The translations under genes and the position numbers were made by a program. Below, piece by piece: positions 36,657-49,300 of a stretch of 64,000 nt of DNA. The stretch is taken from positions 13,681,001 through 13,745,000 of the forward strand of contig NC_134776.1 in the NCBI RefSeq assembly GCF_050436995.1. Reading direction: 5' to 3'. Origin of the DNA: Anticarsia gemmatalis (taxonomy: Eukaryota; Arthropoda; Insecta; Lepidoptera; Erebidae). Position 1 is the first letter of the stretch. Every line of letters begins with the position of its first letter. The notes under the pieces were generated by a model, which worked only from the letters and a program-made list of their open reading frames with translations, was not told the DNA's origin and did not search any database.

Positions 36657-37679
36657 CCTTTATAATAGTAAGTTACTAATATTGATTTCACGGGCCTAAT
36701 AAACTTTTAATTAGATCTTTAGTTTTATAAATGAGATATTTAAAGTAAAGATACTTTGAACTTTAACAGTTTTTTTTTATTTGATCGACTCTTTACAAAT
36801 TTAAAGATTGACTGTTAAGGTTTGAAAATCAGAACTTAAAAAAAGAGGAAATATTCCCCGGTAACTTCACGAGAAATTCCGATGCAGGTGAAATTTTTAC
36901 CTGCCTTATTATATTCATTTAAGATATACTTAAATTATATTTAATGATTATCAATGAAGTTACTTCGGTATTAGGTACATATCTCGAATTTCGGTTACTA
37001 GTCTGGTTAGCAGTAGACTCCTAACCTTTAAATTTTCAATCGCGTATAAGACCCGTTGCATTATAATATTATGAGCAGTAGACTGTTTTTATATAGGTGC
37101 GAAACTTACAAATGCGTGATTTCTTGAACAAACTGCTAAGAACAATCATACAGGTGTACCATCCTATCATTGACAATTGAAGACATTTAGATAATTTATG
37201 CAAGATATACATGGTGTAGATAGTCATAGCTTCCAAAAAACGTTATCGAAATCTGATTAAAATATTTGAAAGAGCATCTACTACGTTCATTAAACTAGAA
37301 ACCGAACCTGCGACGCAATCAGCAACTTTCAATCCGAACTTTTTTCAATGAAACCAAGTTTGTACCATTCGGTTCGACATTTGCATCAAACCATGCCGAA
37401 ACTAATCTGCTGCTGCTGAAATCTTTTAACTAACGAGAACAAAAATGTATGACTTTTCGTAGAAATATGTGGATGTATTTATAATTTATTTATCATCGCC
37501 TAACTATCAGCTTCAATTACAATAAAAAGTCGGCTTAAAAAGTATTAAAATGTAATATAATTTGAAATGTTATCAATAACATGATTTACATGTATATTTT
37601 TACTATTTTATATTACTTAATGATTCGTTTAAAACAGATATTTCAATTAAAAGTACACGTATTTGCTCGTAAAAAATAA
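36657..37679. other. No gene seen
   Basis: AT-rich spacer before the tandem array. A SINE-like word (ggttagcagtagactcctaa) lies at 37006-37025, without a matching B box. Confidence 0.5.
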
Positions 37680-38600
37680 TTAACGGATTTTACTGAAGCT
37701 TTAACGATTTATTGTAAAAACGTCGAGTACAGTTGTATGAATTCAAATAACGATTTTCATTAGTTGAAGCGTGACGGCTATTCGATTTTATTGTCGGGAG
37801 GTAAAGCCGGTGTACTGCAATGGCTTTGGTGGGCAACTCGCTCCTTTGACGGCAAAAAGTGTTCGGTTGGACTCTTTTCTCGAAATAACGAGTGGTACAA
37901 AGATTGTCGCTAAGGTGTCTGAATGCGTATAGAGGGCTTAATTAGTAATTATAATTTGTCATTTTCCAAATAATTATACACGAAAAAAACAGATTTAATG
38001 AATGAAGCTTAACATTTTTTTTATTTTTATAAATATTTCTAGGACGGTTGTATGAATTCAAATAACGATTTTCATTAGTTGAAGCGTGACGGCTATTCGA
38101 TTTTATTGTCGGGAGGTAAAGCCGGTGTACTGCGCTGGCTATGGTGGGCAACTCGCTCCTTTGACGGCAAAACAAGTTCGGTTGGACTTTTAACTCGAAA
38201 TTACGAGTGGTACAAAGATTGTCGTTGCGGTGTCTGAGTGATAGTGAGAGAGTAATAATTATTTAAATCATTATAAAAATGTAAAAAAATCAGGCATAAT
38301 CAACAGATTTAACGAATGAAGCTTATTTTTTTTTGTAAATATTTCGAGTACGGTTGTATAAATTCAAATAACGATTTTCATTAGTTGAAGCGTGACAACT
38401 ATTCGTTGATGGTTTGCAGTACTTATAGCCGGTATAACGCGATGTTGCTCCTTTGGCCACATTGCTCCTTGGCGGAAAAAAGAGTTTAGTTTGACTCTTA
38501 ACTCGTAACTAAGAGTAATGCAAGGATTGTCGTTGTGGGGTCTGAATGTTTAAAAAGATAAGCAATAATAATATATTCATTTTCATAAAAAAGTTTTGAT
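37680..38600 (+). repeat. Three tandem copies of a unit of about 310 bp
   Basis: The landmark ttgtatgaattcaaataacg recurs at 37733, 38048 and (as ttgtataaattc) 38354, giving spacings of 315 and 306 bp. Each unit carries ttttcattagttgaagcgtg, a segment with gccggtgtactgc, a ggacttttaactcga-type block, gtacaaagattgtcg, ggtgtctgaatg, and an AT-rich part with gatttaa.gaatgaagctt. Copies 1 and 2 are close; copy 3 has diverged more. No open frame is shared, and I do not recognise the unit. Confidence 0.9.
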
Positions 38601-39571
38601 TTTTCCTCTTGCACAACAAATACCTGTATTATTTTCAGGGTTCAGTCTTTATAAAAATCAAACATAAATGCATGAATTTGAAAACACCATAATGTCTCGG
38701 CTCCTCTTCTCGGAAGGTAATGCAGAGCCGTTTCAAGATATTAATAAAAAAGAAACACAACCATATACACAAAGCACATAACGTCCCTAGAATCAAAACT
38801 AGGACTTTACAATCAAAAGCTGAATATTTTGCCAAAGTAACAAAGGGAAATTGAACAATATTGGAACTTTCAATTTTCAATGGTTCAGCAATCAAGGTTA
38901 CTAACATTTTGATAGAACACTTTGTAGCTTTTTATTTTCACGTAAATGGAAGTGAAAGTTATTTCCAATACATTTTGCCTATTGGTACAAAAGCCTGCAT
39001 AAAGGCATTCCGAATATATTGTTTCGTGATTTTAGTTTGTTCTGTAAAAGTGATCAATGAAATCCTATTACGACGTTAACCGTCAGTATTCACCTCAAAT
39101 TGAAAATATAACTTTATCGATTCTGAGGCGACAAACTGTAAAAGTAATTTACTGATGGTAAACTGTTGAATAAATTGATCTCCACTTAAATTAAAAATGT
39201 TTCCGGTGAAAAAATATCGTCTATTACAAGTTTATTTTGATGTAATTTACGTAATAAATTGAAAGTTGGAATTTTAATACGTTGCGGAACTAATTAAGTT
39301 GTTCAGAAGTTGTCTGTGGACACCGGTACTATTTACTCAGCGATAATGCCAATACTTTGTAAGATGTAATGGAAATGTTAATCAATTTATAATGTTGCTG
39401 TAAGACTGATGAAATATGTGTGAATATTTTCGAAACCTTGTCATATATTCAGATTATATCATCTCTTTTTAAGACAAATCTCTTATTTAGAAATCTTAGT
39501 ATGAAAGGTGGATCTATGGGGGTTTAGAAAAGCATACAAGTGAAAGCCATAAAGCCGAAGCAATCTTGCAA
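38601..39571. other. No gene seen
   Basis: AT-rich sequence. Two open frames of 72-90 codons overlap on opposite strands (38635-39079) and look like chance openings. Confidence 0.5.
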
Positions 39572-39650
39572 GAACTATGTGATGTGTGACTTATAAATAC
39601 TTGATACGTGTGGGAATCGAGCCCACGTCACACAGTGCAGGTAATGGTAG
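39572..39650 (-). repeat. Possible SINE fragment (B box)
   Basis: On the minus strand it reads gacgtgggctcgattcccac, close to the pol III B box and T-arm. No A box was identified, so this is a fragment at best. Confidence 0.35.
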
Positions 39651-39871
39651 GGCGTGGCGTTACAAATATGATTATGTACCTTTGAAGCATCACCTAAGAA
39701 ATATTTTTTAAAATTTGTAGTATTGGAAATCATATTGTACGACTATCGATCTTGTTAACGTTTTGGGATAGGATTATTAGGATATACTCACTTTCCTTAA
39801 TTGACATTTAGTCTGTATCATTGATTGTTGGCAGCGCCTTGCATGATCAATTATTGTATCAACCACATTGT

Positions 39872-40034
39872 AAAACTTTTGGCGATTGAAAAGAATGGCC
39901 GAGAGTTTCTTGCTAGCTCTTCTCATTAGGCACTACCCCCTTTCCGAACTAGTGGTAGATTCAGTAATTGTAACGACTATCATAAGTATCAATTTTTGGA
40001 TTAAATGAATAAATTATTTAATTTTGATTTTGAG
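39872..40034 (+). mobile_element. 5'-truncated retroelement 3' tail
   Basis: It starts aaaacttttggcgattgaaa, continues gagtttcttgctagctcttc and aactagtggtagattcagta, then gactatcataagtatcaat. It ends with an attttgattttga tail, typical of retrotransposed 3' ends. It matches the weaker copy at 36557. From memory this is a common lepidopteran retroelement tail; its clade is not assigned. Confidence 0.7.
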
Positions 40035-40652
40035 GAAAGATATGAAGGCTTGTAGCAAGATAGGGTACCAGTCGTAGCAATGACAGACTCGAACCTATGT
40101 ATTCCAATCGTATGTTGATTTAATGTGATGTGAATGAGGCAATGGAACTTTTTAAGTATCGAATTAAGTGACGTTCCTTGGTCTGTGCCTACCCTTATGG
40201 GAAAATATTATGTATGTCTGTATGTATGATCATTGCGATCAACATTTGTCAAAACTTTAATTTAAATTGGACATGCACCTTCATTACGAGTACTATGCTC
40301 TACACTCTTGCATTTCTATAACATCTATATCCAAATGCATACAAAACTAAAGAGAATGAACCGAAGTAACACTAGTTAAATATTCACGTGTTAGGTTAAA
40401 GACCCACGCGGTAGGCTAAATGAGCCTTCACTGCATACTCGAGGAGCCCAGCATGCCCTTTTAGAGCATCAATAACTCGAGCTCGTGTGAATAAAACAGT
40501 GCGATGGATGTGACCCTATTAAGTCACTTTCTTACAAGTGCATTCACCGAACTGTATAAATAGTTGTGTTTTACTGAAAGTTTAGGAATATAATAGCTAG
40601 TTATGTGGCATAGCTTTGTTTCCTACTTCTGAATGAGTATTTAGTTAACTTA
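40035..40652. other. Spacer with a possible SINE scrap
   Basis: At about 40070-40100 the minus strand has ataggttcgagtctgtcatt, a B-box-like word. The rest shows nothing recognisable. Confidence 0.4.
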
Positions 40653-40852
40653 TCTATACTAATATTATAAAATTGGAGAGTTTGTTTGTTTGTTTGTTTG
40701 AACGCGTTAATCTTTGGTACCGCTTATGTAAATTGAAAAAAATATTTTTGTGTTGGATAGCCTATTTATTGAGAAAGGCTATAGACTATGTAACATCACG
40801 GACTAACAGGAGCAGAGTACCAGTAAATAATGTTACAAAATGGGGAAAACTG

Positions 40853-40913
40853 TACCTCGATTCTCTACCAGAGTAGCAGAGAATCGAGCAGATAGTAGTA
40901 GAGAATCGAGGCA
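40853..40913. mobile_element. Foldback MITE, CWG-target family, deleted copy
   Basis: It consists of a left end (TACCTCGATTCTCTACCAGA) and two right-end-like pieces (gcagagaatcgag, tagtagtagagaatcgaggca) with no middle. It is bounded by CTG at 40850-40852 and 40914-40916. Confidence 0.75.
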
Positions 40914-40916
40914 CTG

Positions 40917-41099
40917 TGCCTCGATTCTCTACTACTATCGACTACCGACAACCGAACTGTCATCGAGAAATTTTGTATGAAAATCTGATCAGCGCCTCTG
41001 ACGGGTCTGGTAGGAAACATTTTGGCAGTACATTCTAAATGTCAAAATTTCGATAGCTAGCCGGTTGTCGGTAGTCGATAGTGGTAGAGAATCGAGGCA
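40917..41099 (-). mobile_element. Foldback MITE, CWG-target family, intact copy
   Basis: The ends are TGCCTCGATTCTCTAC and GTAGAGAATCGAGGCA, with CTG on both sides (40914-40916, 41100-41102). It is about 183 bp, in the opposite orientation to the copy at 19394, and closely similar to it throughout. The CTG on the left is shared with the neighbouring deleted copy. Confidence 0.85.
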
Positions 41100-41150
41100 C
41101 TGATCTATTCTCTTATTTGTGACGCAAGCAAAGTTGCGAGGGTCAGCTAG

Positions 41151-42682
41151 TCTGGTATATTGATAGTTTTTGTTGATTTTCTATTATGTGATACGACATG
41201 GTGTAAGGTTGGTAATGGTACTAGTATGGTTAAAGATATAGTCGTCTGACACTTATTTATGAGCTGTGAAATCAGCTCTTTTTAATATTATTGGTGTGAG
41301 GATTGGTGAACTGGTAGGTAGTTTTAAAGAAAAATAGAATAATAATAGAGGATATTGTTGATATATAAACTACGAATCGAAACTACTCAGAATGGATTTA
41401 TAGATAAGTACATCTATAACGTTTTTAACTGTACATGAAACTTAAAAAACCTTTAATAGATCTGATAGGTACTCCCTGTTTTATAATTCTATCGTAAAAT
41501 TCGAGCTCAGTGTCACAACATATAAAATAGATAATATTTTTCTCGGAATATTTTGTAAGTTAACGATGAAAAAGTTCACGTCTTTCAACATATTCACAAA
41601 ATGTTGTGTCGTGTTTGTTCGCCGTTGTCATTGTCCCAAGCACTAGTTTCGCGCCTGATGCACGATACATAACATCTTGGCTATAACATTTTATATCTCC
41701 CTGTGAGTAAACATCCTAACATACGTTGGCTGCCTTTTAAATTATTCACTCACTGACTTGCCTCTAAATGAACTGTTTTGTACAGGTGACAGCTATTGTT
41801 CACACGAAATGTTATTAAACTTTCGGCAGCTCGTGTTCATTTTCTAAACATAAATACATACAATGCAAACATGATTCAAAATATAAACAACAAAAAACAA
41901 AATTACTCTCTTCCTCCCTCATAATGGACCAAATGTTTTAAGTTACTGAAAATTCTGATCTTAATTAAGATTTTGAAGGTTGTAATGAAAATTGAGTCAT
42001 AAATAAGTAATTCGGACCGGAATGTATTTGTAGAGAGGGTAATAAAGTATCCAACAAACCTTTACATTAAGAATTTTTTCATTTCATCACAAAACTTTAA
42101 GTAACTCGGGAGCCATTTATGTCCCACAAGAGGGACTCTGTAGAAATAGTAAAACGTAGGCTGTATTTTATTAAAATATATGGTTACGTGGGGCTGTATG
42201 ACAGTTATTTACTGAGATGCTGTTAACGCGGTAAGATAATAAATTGAGTGCGTATATAATATAGCTAGGGTGTGATAAGACCGAGGCGTGATCACTCAAG
42301 CTCGCAGTAGCAAGCGATAGGCGAGATGAAACAAACCTGTACAGCTAAATATTAGGATCACGCACGCACGCAAGCGAGCGACTGAGGTGAAATTGCTATA
42401 AATCAATACTCTACTCGATCTTCTAACCTAAACGTCGGCAAATTTTGTTGCTTGAATAAGTTCATACGTAGATTACTCGTAATATATTATAGTATAATAA
42501 ATACAAATATAAAAATAGCTGAGTGATGTTAGCGTTGCCCTCCTACGCTTGGTATTAAGGTTTTAAACCCATACATCCCTAAATACCCAAATCTTCATAA
42601 AGAAGTATGACGTATTTAAAATCATTCAACGCTGTCTTTCACTATAAAAATATCATAAAAAAATATGCTTAGGCAATGTTCA
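41151..42682. other. No gene seen
   Basis: AT-rich spacer between two Helitrons. A CG-richer stretch with acgcacgcaagcgagcgact lies at 42362-42381. No exon recognised. Confidence 0.5.
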
Positions 42683-42936
42683 TCTATACTAATATTATAA
42701 AGCTGAAGAGTTTGTTTGTTTGTTTGTTTGAACGCGCTAATCTCAGGAACTACTGGTCCGATTTGAAAAATTCTTTCAGTGTTAGATAGTCCATTTATCG
42801 AGGAAGGCTATAGGCTATATACCGTCACGCTACGACCAATATGAGCAGAGTGGCAAAAGAAAATGTTACAAAAACGGGGAAAATTTTGACCCATTCTCTC
42901 TTATGTGACGCAAGCGAAGTTGCGAGGGTCAGCTAG
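42683..42936 (+). mobile_element. Non-autonomous Helitron, reference-quality copy
   Basis: The cleanest copy of the TTTG-repeat family. It starts A|TCTATACTAATATTATAAA, then (GTTT)n, gaacgcgctaatctcaggaa, ctactggtccgatttg and atcacgctacg-type blocks. It has the CGCAA/TTGCG hairpin and ends GGGTCAGCTAG|T. It is 254 bp with no coding capacity. Confidence 0.92.
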
Positions 42937-43453
42937 TATAAAATAAAAACGAGTCTAGCAGCGAAGTAGCGCGATTCATTTGATTCCTTTTCAAATTAAA
43001 TTGAGCTTCGGTAACACCAAAAAAGAGACTTAAAATACTTAATACTACCTATTCAGGATTTCGTGGAACATAACGCCTATTTGTTAAATAAACAGGCATT
43101 TTAAACTCGAAACGGATTTCAGCGTTCACATTTGTGGAAACTCAAATATTTTAATTATAAGAATACAAAGGAAAAGAACACGTTAAAACAAATCATTTGT
43201 ATAAATAAATTTCAAATGTATTGTAATTGTAAGTAATTTATTCAGACCGTGGAGTCTCGGGGCTACGGCGAAGATTATTTGAGTAAGCAACGCTGGCCGC
43301 TGTCAGTTTAGAGATTGGCTGTTTAATCAAACAAATAGAACCCCCTGGTATACTCTGGGATGGTTTATATTAAACACCCGTACCTGTATCATTGCGCCTT
43401 TGTAGAACGCTGGAATGCAACCGTTGCCAAAACTTAATATTAAAATATAAATA
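42937..43453. other. No gene seen
   Basis: AT-rich spacer. Nothing recognised. Confidence 0.5.
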
Positions 43454-43640
43454 CTAGCTGACCCGGCAAACGTTGTTTTGCCATAAAAATTAAAAAAAAA
43501 GTGTCACCTAGGGGCATGAAAAATAGATGTTGGCCGATTCTCAGTCCTACTCAATATGCTCATAAAATTTCATGAGGATCGGCCAAGCCGTTTCGGAGGA
43601 TTCGGTTTGGCTTTCTTATAGATCATTTAAAACGTTTAGT
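43454..43640 (-). mobile_element. Helitron-like repeat (GACCCGGCAAACG family)
   Basis: The plus strand begins A|CTAGCTGACCCGGCAAACG and contains cataaaatttcatgaggatc and ggccaagccgtttcgga. From memory this sequence is very common in lepidopteran genomes. The CTAG terminus next to A agrees with a minus-strand Helitron-type 3' end. The far end is not defined, so the class is tentative. Confidence 0.6.
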
Positions 43641-43655
43641 TATTATTTTAAACGA

Positions 43656-43755
43656 AATATATTTAGAAGAATATGTGAGTACCGTCATCAGTTGTTTATT
43701 TTAGCTCTGCTTAGTTTGGAATCAGATGACCGTGTGAGAGTTATCCTATAATAAG
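43656..43755 (+). repeat. SINE 3' fragment
   Basis: It contains atttagaagaatatgtgagt, then gctctgcttagtttggaatc and agatgaccgtgtgag, matching in order the 3' half of the SINE at 5188. The tRNA-like head is missing. A short piece at 43770-43790 (ctggctgatccggcaaactt) resembles the start of the repeat at 43454. Confidence 0.65.
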
Positions 43756-44189
43756 TATATGTATTTAATACTGGCTGATCCGGCAAACTTAGTAATTCGT
43801 TTAATATTTACGGCTATAAGAAAAAGAGATCTAATTAGAACTAAAATAAAAACTTGAAATAGTCGTACTTACTTTCACTAGTTTTCATTGTTTTATAGTT
43901 TATTGTTTGAGTTAGTTCAGTTCGTACCAACGGCTTCATTACTTCATTTTACAAACTTTGTTCCCGCCATCATTTTAGCGAACTTTAGTATGAAACATAG
44001 TACTCGGTGGCATGTTTTATTTGTATAACGTTAGGGCAACTACTAATTGTTCGGAATCAAAGTTTAAAAAACAATTTTTAATGGCAACTCTCGCACGAAG
44101 AATTAGTCATGTGTCGCAGGGACTTTTACGAATGTGCCAACATTTGTTGATCGCACAGATATTTGACAACTCTGTCGACGTCGTGACGA
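43756..44189. other. No gene seen
   Basis: AT-rich, apart from the short Helitron-like piece near 43770. The 60-codon frame at 44012-44194 resembles nothing known. Confidence 0.5.
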
Positions 44190-44194
44190 AATGA

Positions 44195-44250
44195 TAGCAG
44201 CGTGGCGATCATCTTAACCACTGCGCCACAGAGCCCGTCGATCTGCCGAC
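44195..44250 (-). repeat. Possible tRNA-derived SINE head
   Basis: On the minus strand it reads CTCTGTGGCGCAGTGGTTAA, a good tRNA-like A-box start. No B box follows at the proper distance. Confidence 0.4.
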
Positions 44251-46198
44251 GAACTCGCCCTTACGCATTTGCCGGCGAGCTAACAACAGACATTTGATTG
44301 TTCCTCAATGACCTTTTATTCACATTTTCTTGGTACACACGCACTTATTAACGAAGGAATATAACCCTTGACAAGTGGTCCTTGCAACCTTTACAGACTT
44401 ACACGAGCTCACCTAATATATTATGCGCATGAATCTCTCATATTGACATCAATGTTTACCTCCATACCCCGAAAATTCAATACTTTAACATTTTCATCAC
44501 AAAATATAATATAAGTACAAGCACACGTTCAAACACTGAGTCTATTACGCCAAAGAAATAAGTGAATCCATTGCTTTTATTAGTCGAGCGACCCCGATAC
44601 TTATACTGATACTTTTATATCGTGTAATTTAGTTTAGCTCACGTGAATTGGATTTTTTAGCTCTATTAACTCGAATTTACTTTAAAGACTTCGTTTATTA
44701 TGTTCGACATGTATAATAGCAGCCGGGAGGCGAGAATCAACGCCGCTTATATTTTTATTAACAATTTTATAACCGTTGCTCTGAAATTGATTAAGCCCCT
44801 TCCATCGAATGAGAAAGGGCTTAAATATTATTTAATACAAAACAATGGAGCATCAATGGAAACATTTTTATAAACGAGTAATTTGCCCTTTTTGTTTTGT
44901 TAAAGCAAATACATCTAATGAAGACGTTTTAAAAAGGGTCTCGTGCAAACAACACTCCAAGCTGTTTATTCAAACAGGCGTGTACTACGCCGACGCTTTT
45001 ACTTAAACACTGTGTTGTCTTTATGTATTGTGACGTACACAACTACACAAGTCGTGTAGTTTGTGCACACCGTGGAAACGAAATCAAAATAAAAGGAAAT
45101 GTAAACGCGTGCCGTAAGCCAAGGTCGTTATATTCCCCGTGACCTACTTTGATCACCCGACGACGAGCCTACTTCAACTTATCTAAAATATACTCATCTG
45201 CAATCAAAACGAGCCTTAAAACAGATATCGAAGCGTCAATAAATCATAATTACTTCGATCAAAATTTTAATTAAGATCAAAAAAATACTGTTCGTACAGG
45301 GATAAACAAGCTTTGATAGGGTTGTTTTGAAGTAAGCAGGGGCTTATTGATTAATGTACCTGATTATGTGACGGTGTATATAGCGCCTAACATATTTGAT
45401 ACAGTAGGTTAAAATTCGGTATAACTTTAGGTTGCTGTGTTAAGACTATGAGATGTCACATGAAAAGTGCAAAGTTTGAAAAGTTTCAACAAGGTGTAAT
45501 AACGTGGTGTTGCGGTTTTCACACTAGTTAGTTTACCGCGCTCTACCGCCAGTTTGCCGGCGTGAATTCTAAGAAACGCAAGGAAAGATGCTGGGCCAGA
45601 CTGCAACTGACATACACCACAATAAACAAGTTACGAACTTAAGGAAGGATCTCGTTAAAAAAATACGCTAGGTGATTTTTTATGGCAGCTAATTAATAAG
45701 AAATGGAAATTTAGATAAAGATGGTTATGTATCCTGATATAGGCTAGCGGAAAGCTTAGATTTGAACTATATCAATTGCTCTGTTGTTCAAATAGGAAAG
45801 ATAAGGCAAAGTCGATATAACTAGTGATCAGTAACTAGATATTTCTGTTAATTTCTCCTTCGAAATCTCGCAAACATCGTGACATTTTCGTTTGTATTTT
45901 TAGAAACAATAACACAATGTTTCCGCAATTATAACTCCACCTGTGCTCATTCGGTTGACGTTAGTACGGATAATCTCGCGACGTTTAAAAATGATGAAAA
46001 ATAAACGTAGAATAACGCTCTCGGAAAAATATTTCTTACGTTTCTTTGAATGCATTTACGTTTTAAGATAAGAAAGTGCTCTTTAGAGTTTTTAATTTTA
46101 AGTTCCTTACGAAGAGACCTACTTTTTTGCGCTGTTAGCGCTAAACAGTTATAATAAATTGGAAACTTTTGGTGCATATTCGTTGCTCGATCGATCTG
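44251..46198. other. No gene seen
   Basis: AT-rich sequence with an imperfect small hairpin at 45041-45066 (acaactacac...gtgtagtttgt). No exon or repeat family recognised. Confidence 0.5.
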
Positions 46199-46340
46199 TG
46201 GCTCGATTTTCTACCGCTATCGACTACCGACAACCGGCTAACTATTGAAATTTTGACATTTAGAATGTACTGCCAAAATAGTTTCTACGACGCCCGTCAG
46301 AGGCATTGATCAGATTTTCATACAAAATTACAGTGACAAT
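46199..46340 (+). mobile_element. Foldback MITE, CWG-target family, right end lost
   Basis: It starts TGGCTCGATTTTCTACCGCT with CTG outside (46196-46198). It keeps the middle (gcccgtcagaggcattgatc) and stops at about 46340, before the right inverted repeat. Confidence 0.75.
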
Positions 46341-49300
46341 CTTTTTTTTACCGGAATATATTATTTTGTTTTTCAATTGAAAGTCTTAACTCATATTAAA
46401 AAAAATAAATTTGCTAACATAATCGCAAGAAATCTATGCGATATTTTTAATCTCAAATTAATATTTTTAGCAACTATTTAGTGTATCTGTCGGTGTGGAA
46501 GATTCTCATTTTATACTCGCTGTCTCAAAAAATAATATTTTTATTACCTTTATAAATCATAACTTAAAAATACCTCATGGAGTAAACTTTGATCATTTAA
46601 CTTGCACACTCACTTTTCAAATGAAATATGTGTCTTTGAGAAGAATGTTATTTTATTTTTGGGATATTTTTTGGAAAGCTGTTTCATTTTGTGTATTAAA
46701 TATTTATCAGAGATATAAATAAAAGTATGAACTTATTTTATTGCTCGTGCAAAAAATAATATGTTACTTACTTCGTAAAGGATTTGTAGTTGTATATTGT
46801 AGGGAGAAAATGTTTCATTATTGGTTTTTAAAACCAAAGCTCTGAGAGTAGTGTTTTGGTAGAACGGTATCTTTAACAGAACAAAAAAAAATCGTATTCT
46901 CAAACAAAATTATCTTCGCCTATCATGGCTGTTTTTATCACAAAAAATGGGCTAAAGAAGAGATTTGAACGCGAGCAAAGTCAGCGGCGAAAATTAGTAT
47001 ATCTAGTCGCAAATTAACTTTTACCATTTTATTTTTCAAATGAATGAAAGTCACGCTAATTCACATTTCTTGGTGTGTTCAACTCAAGGGATTTACAATA
47101 TGGCCGCTACCGCATTGTCGCGGTTGAAACCCCATTCAACAGGTTTAATAAAATCATTGTGAGGTTTTATTTACTAGCGCTCGGGATTAAACCCGGTTCA
47201 AGATTTACAGAAAGGTTTTAATAAGTATCCTGTGACAATATTTGAGGTCATTATTCACGAAAATGTTCGTAGCCGATGGTATTTATTACTATATAATATT
47301 TTATTGTTTGGAAAAGTGTCTGAGAAATGAGAATAAAACACAACCAGAAATCAAATAAGTACATCATGAGGAAATCTGTCTTCAGATATTACGATTGACC
47401 AATGCTTAATACAATTTATAGATTGGTTATAGAAACAAATTTTAGCAGCTCAATTAAAATAATAACTGATCGCTACACAATAGAGCCATTACGTATATTC
47501 CAGCTAACCGCTACAAAAACCAGAGCTCTGCGGTTCTACATATACTCTTCATTATCGGTTAATCTAATTTTGTAGAGTAACTCATTTACGCCTATTGTCC
47601 TCGTCTGTACCGGCAATGTAAAAATGATTTTCATCCAAATGTTCTCCAGGTAAAATGCGCTTTAAACATACTTTCTTTAATTACGCAGGCTCTAGAACTT
47701 GTAGGTTTTAATGAGCTTCTCAGAACGGAGGACAATAAGATCAAGCTCGGTATAATTTGTGAATAATAATACTGTTCTTTTTCATTAACTAGTTTTGTAG
47801 GAGAGCAAATATAAAATGAACTCAGTAATGCATTTCTTGCATAAACTTAAATGGCAATTTAACAAACAGCTGACGTTAAAATTGCGATTAGTTTTTAAAA
47901 TGTTTTCCTAGGTGTAGCGACTGGTGGAAGATTGACTCGTAAGGTTTAAAGCGAGAGTATTTTCCGCAGAGACTGAGAATTCCGGAAGAAAACTCTCTAA
48001 AAGGAAATATGTGTTTTATCGCGGATGGAGTTCATAAAATCAGAGGTGTAGAACTCGCATACGACAATTTTATTTGACAAAATGCAATAATGTTGAAGAT
48101 GTTTGTAAAATTCTTGTGATTCTGCATACACTCATGGTAAAAAGGCGCAACTGTATATATTTATGTAATCTCCTCGCATACGAACGCTATGGAGAATCTA
48201 CATAATCACGGCCGCACCTCGCCCCGTGTTGCCGCCGAACCGAACGATCACATTTGCGTCTTTTGAGCGTGACCTATAAGACGCCCCGCTTGTTCACTAC
48301 AATTGACTACAAATACTAACAGAGAAAAATATGTTATATTTCACAAACGGAGTCAGTTATTGTGTTTGACATTTTTGAGATGGCAATTTTTATAAGTCGC
48401 TCTACTCATATGATAAAAACAGGATGTGATCTAAGCAAGAATATTATTTATTGGAATAATCGATTTTATAAGCTTCTTCATGAGTCTATCATAACATAGA
48501 TTTTTTTATCGTTAAGTCGGAGCGGTAACAACTGGCATTTGCTCTGACCTATTCACGTAGGCAAATGTTTTCTCGAGTAGCGATACAGCGGATAAGCACT
48601 GAGTATAAATGTTCTATAAACTGTTATTAAAAAAAGAGCAAACGGTCTTCGCCAAACGGTCTAACGCAATTACTTTTATTGCGAAAGTAAAAGAGAGTCC
48701 TTTGCTTCCAACGGGTCCAGTTATTTCAATAAAACAATTTGGTATCCCGAGAAACGGTTGGTTGCCCGCAGCAAATTGTCTGACTAGGAAAAGTACTCTG
48801 GTCAGGCCTTTTGTGGCTCGTTGTGAGTCGGGCCTCGCTCCTTCGCTCCCCTGTACAAATATTATATTCCATGGGTGTCAACAAACGACAATAAATTATA
48901 TTTCTCCGTTCGCATAAATGTTAAGCGAGATCTTTAGAGTAGTAATGCTCTCTAATTTTTCGAAATAGTAAGTTTGACGGTGCACGAGGCCTCCTAAGGA
49001 AATCTTGAAAGTGTTCTTTTACAGGTTAAAGATAGACACCGACACTCTCTGAACTTAATGAAATAATGATGTACCAACTGCTTTCATTCTCACAGTAAAC
49101 AGCGAGCCCAGTATTACGCGGTAATAGACTAAGTCACACGTTAGATGTTATTAATAATTCATATTATTATAATTGAGCTTTAACAGATATTATAATGACA
49201 ACAGAGCTTGAGAAGGTACGACACCTTCCCTGGCTTCAAAAGTTATGATAGATGAATATAGTATAGATACTCACTACCTATTTTCGATACTTAACATTTA

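Larger units (their letters stand above)
40653..41150 (+). mobile_element. Non-autonomous Helitron carrying a nested MITE array
   Basis: It starts A|TCTATACTAATATTATAAA, has (GTTT)n, and ends GCGAGGGTCAGCTAG|T. It is interrupted at 40850-41102 by MITE sequence. Removing the inserts and the extra CTG copies leaves aaaactgatctattctctt, which lines up with the uninterrupted family (aaattttgacccattctctc at 42683-42936). The host element is therefore older than the inserts. Confidence 0.9.

Noticed and set aside
37942..38175. 77-codon minus-strand frame in the tandem array
   Set aside because: It spans a unit junction and is not conserved in the third copy.
48609..48917. 102-codon frame
   Set aside because: No domain, no codon bias and no splice signals at its ends; probably a chance opening in a less AT-rich patch.
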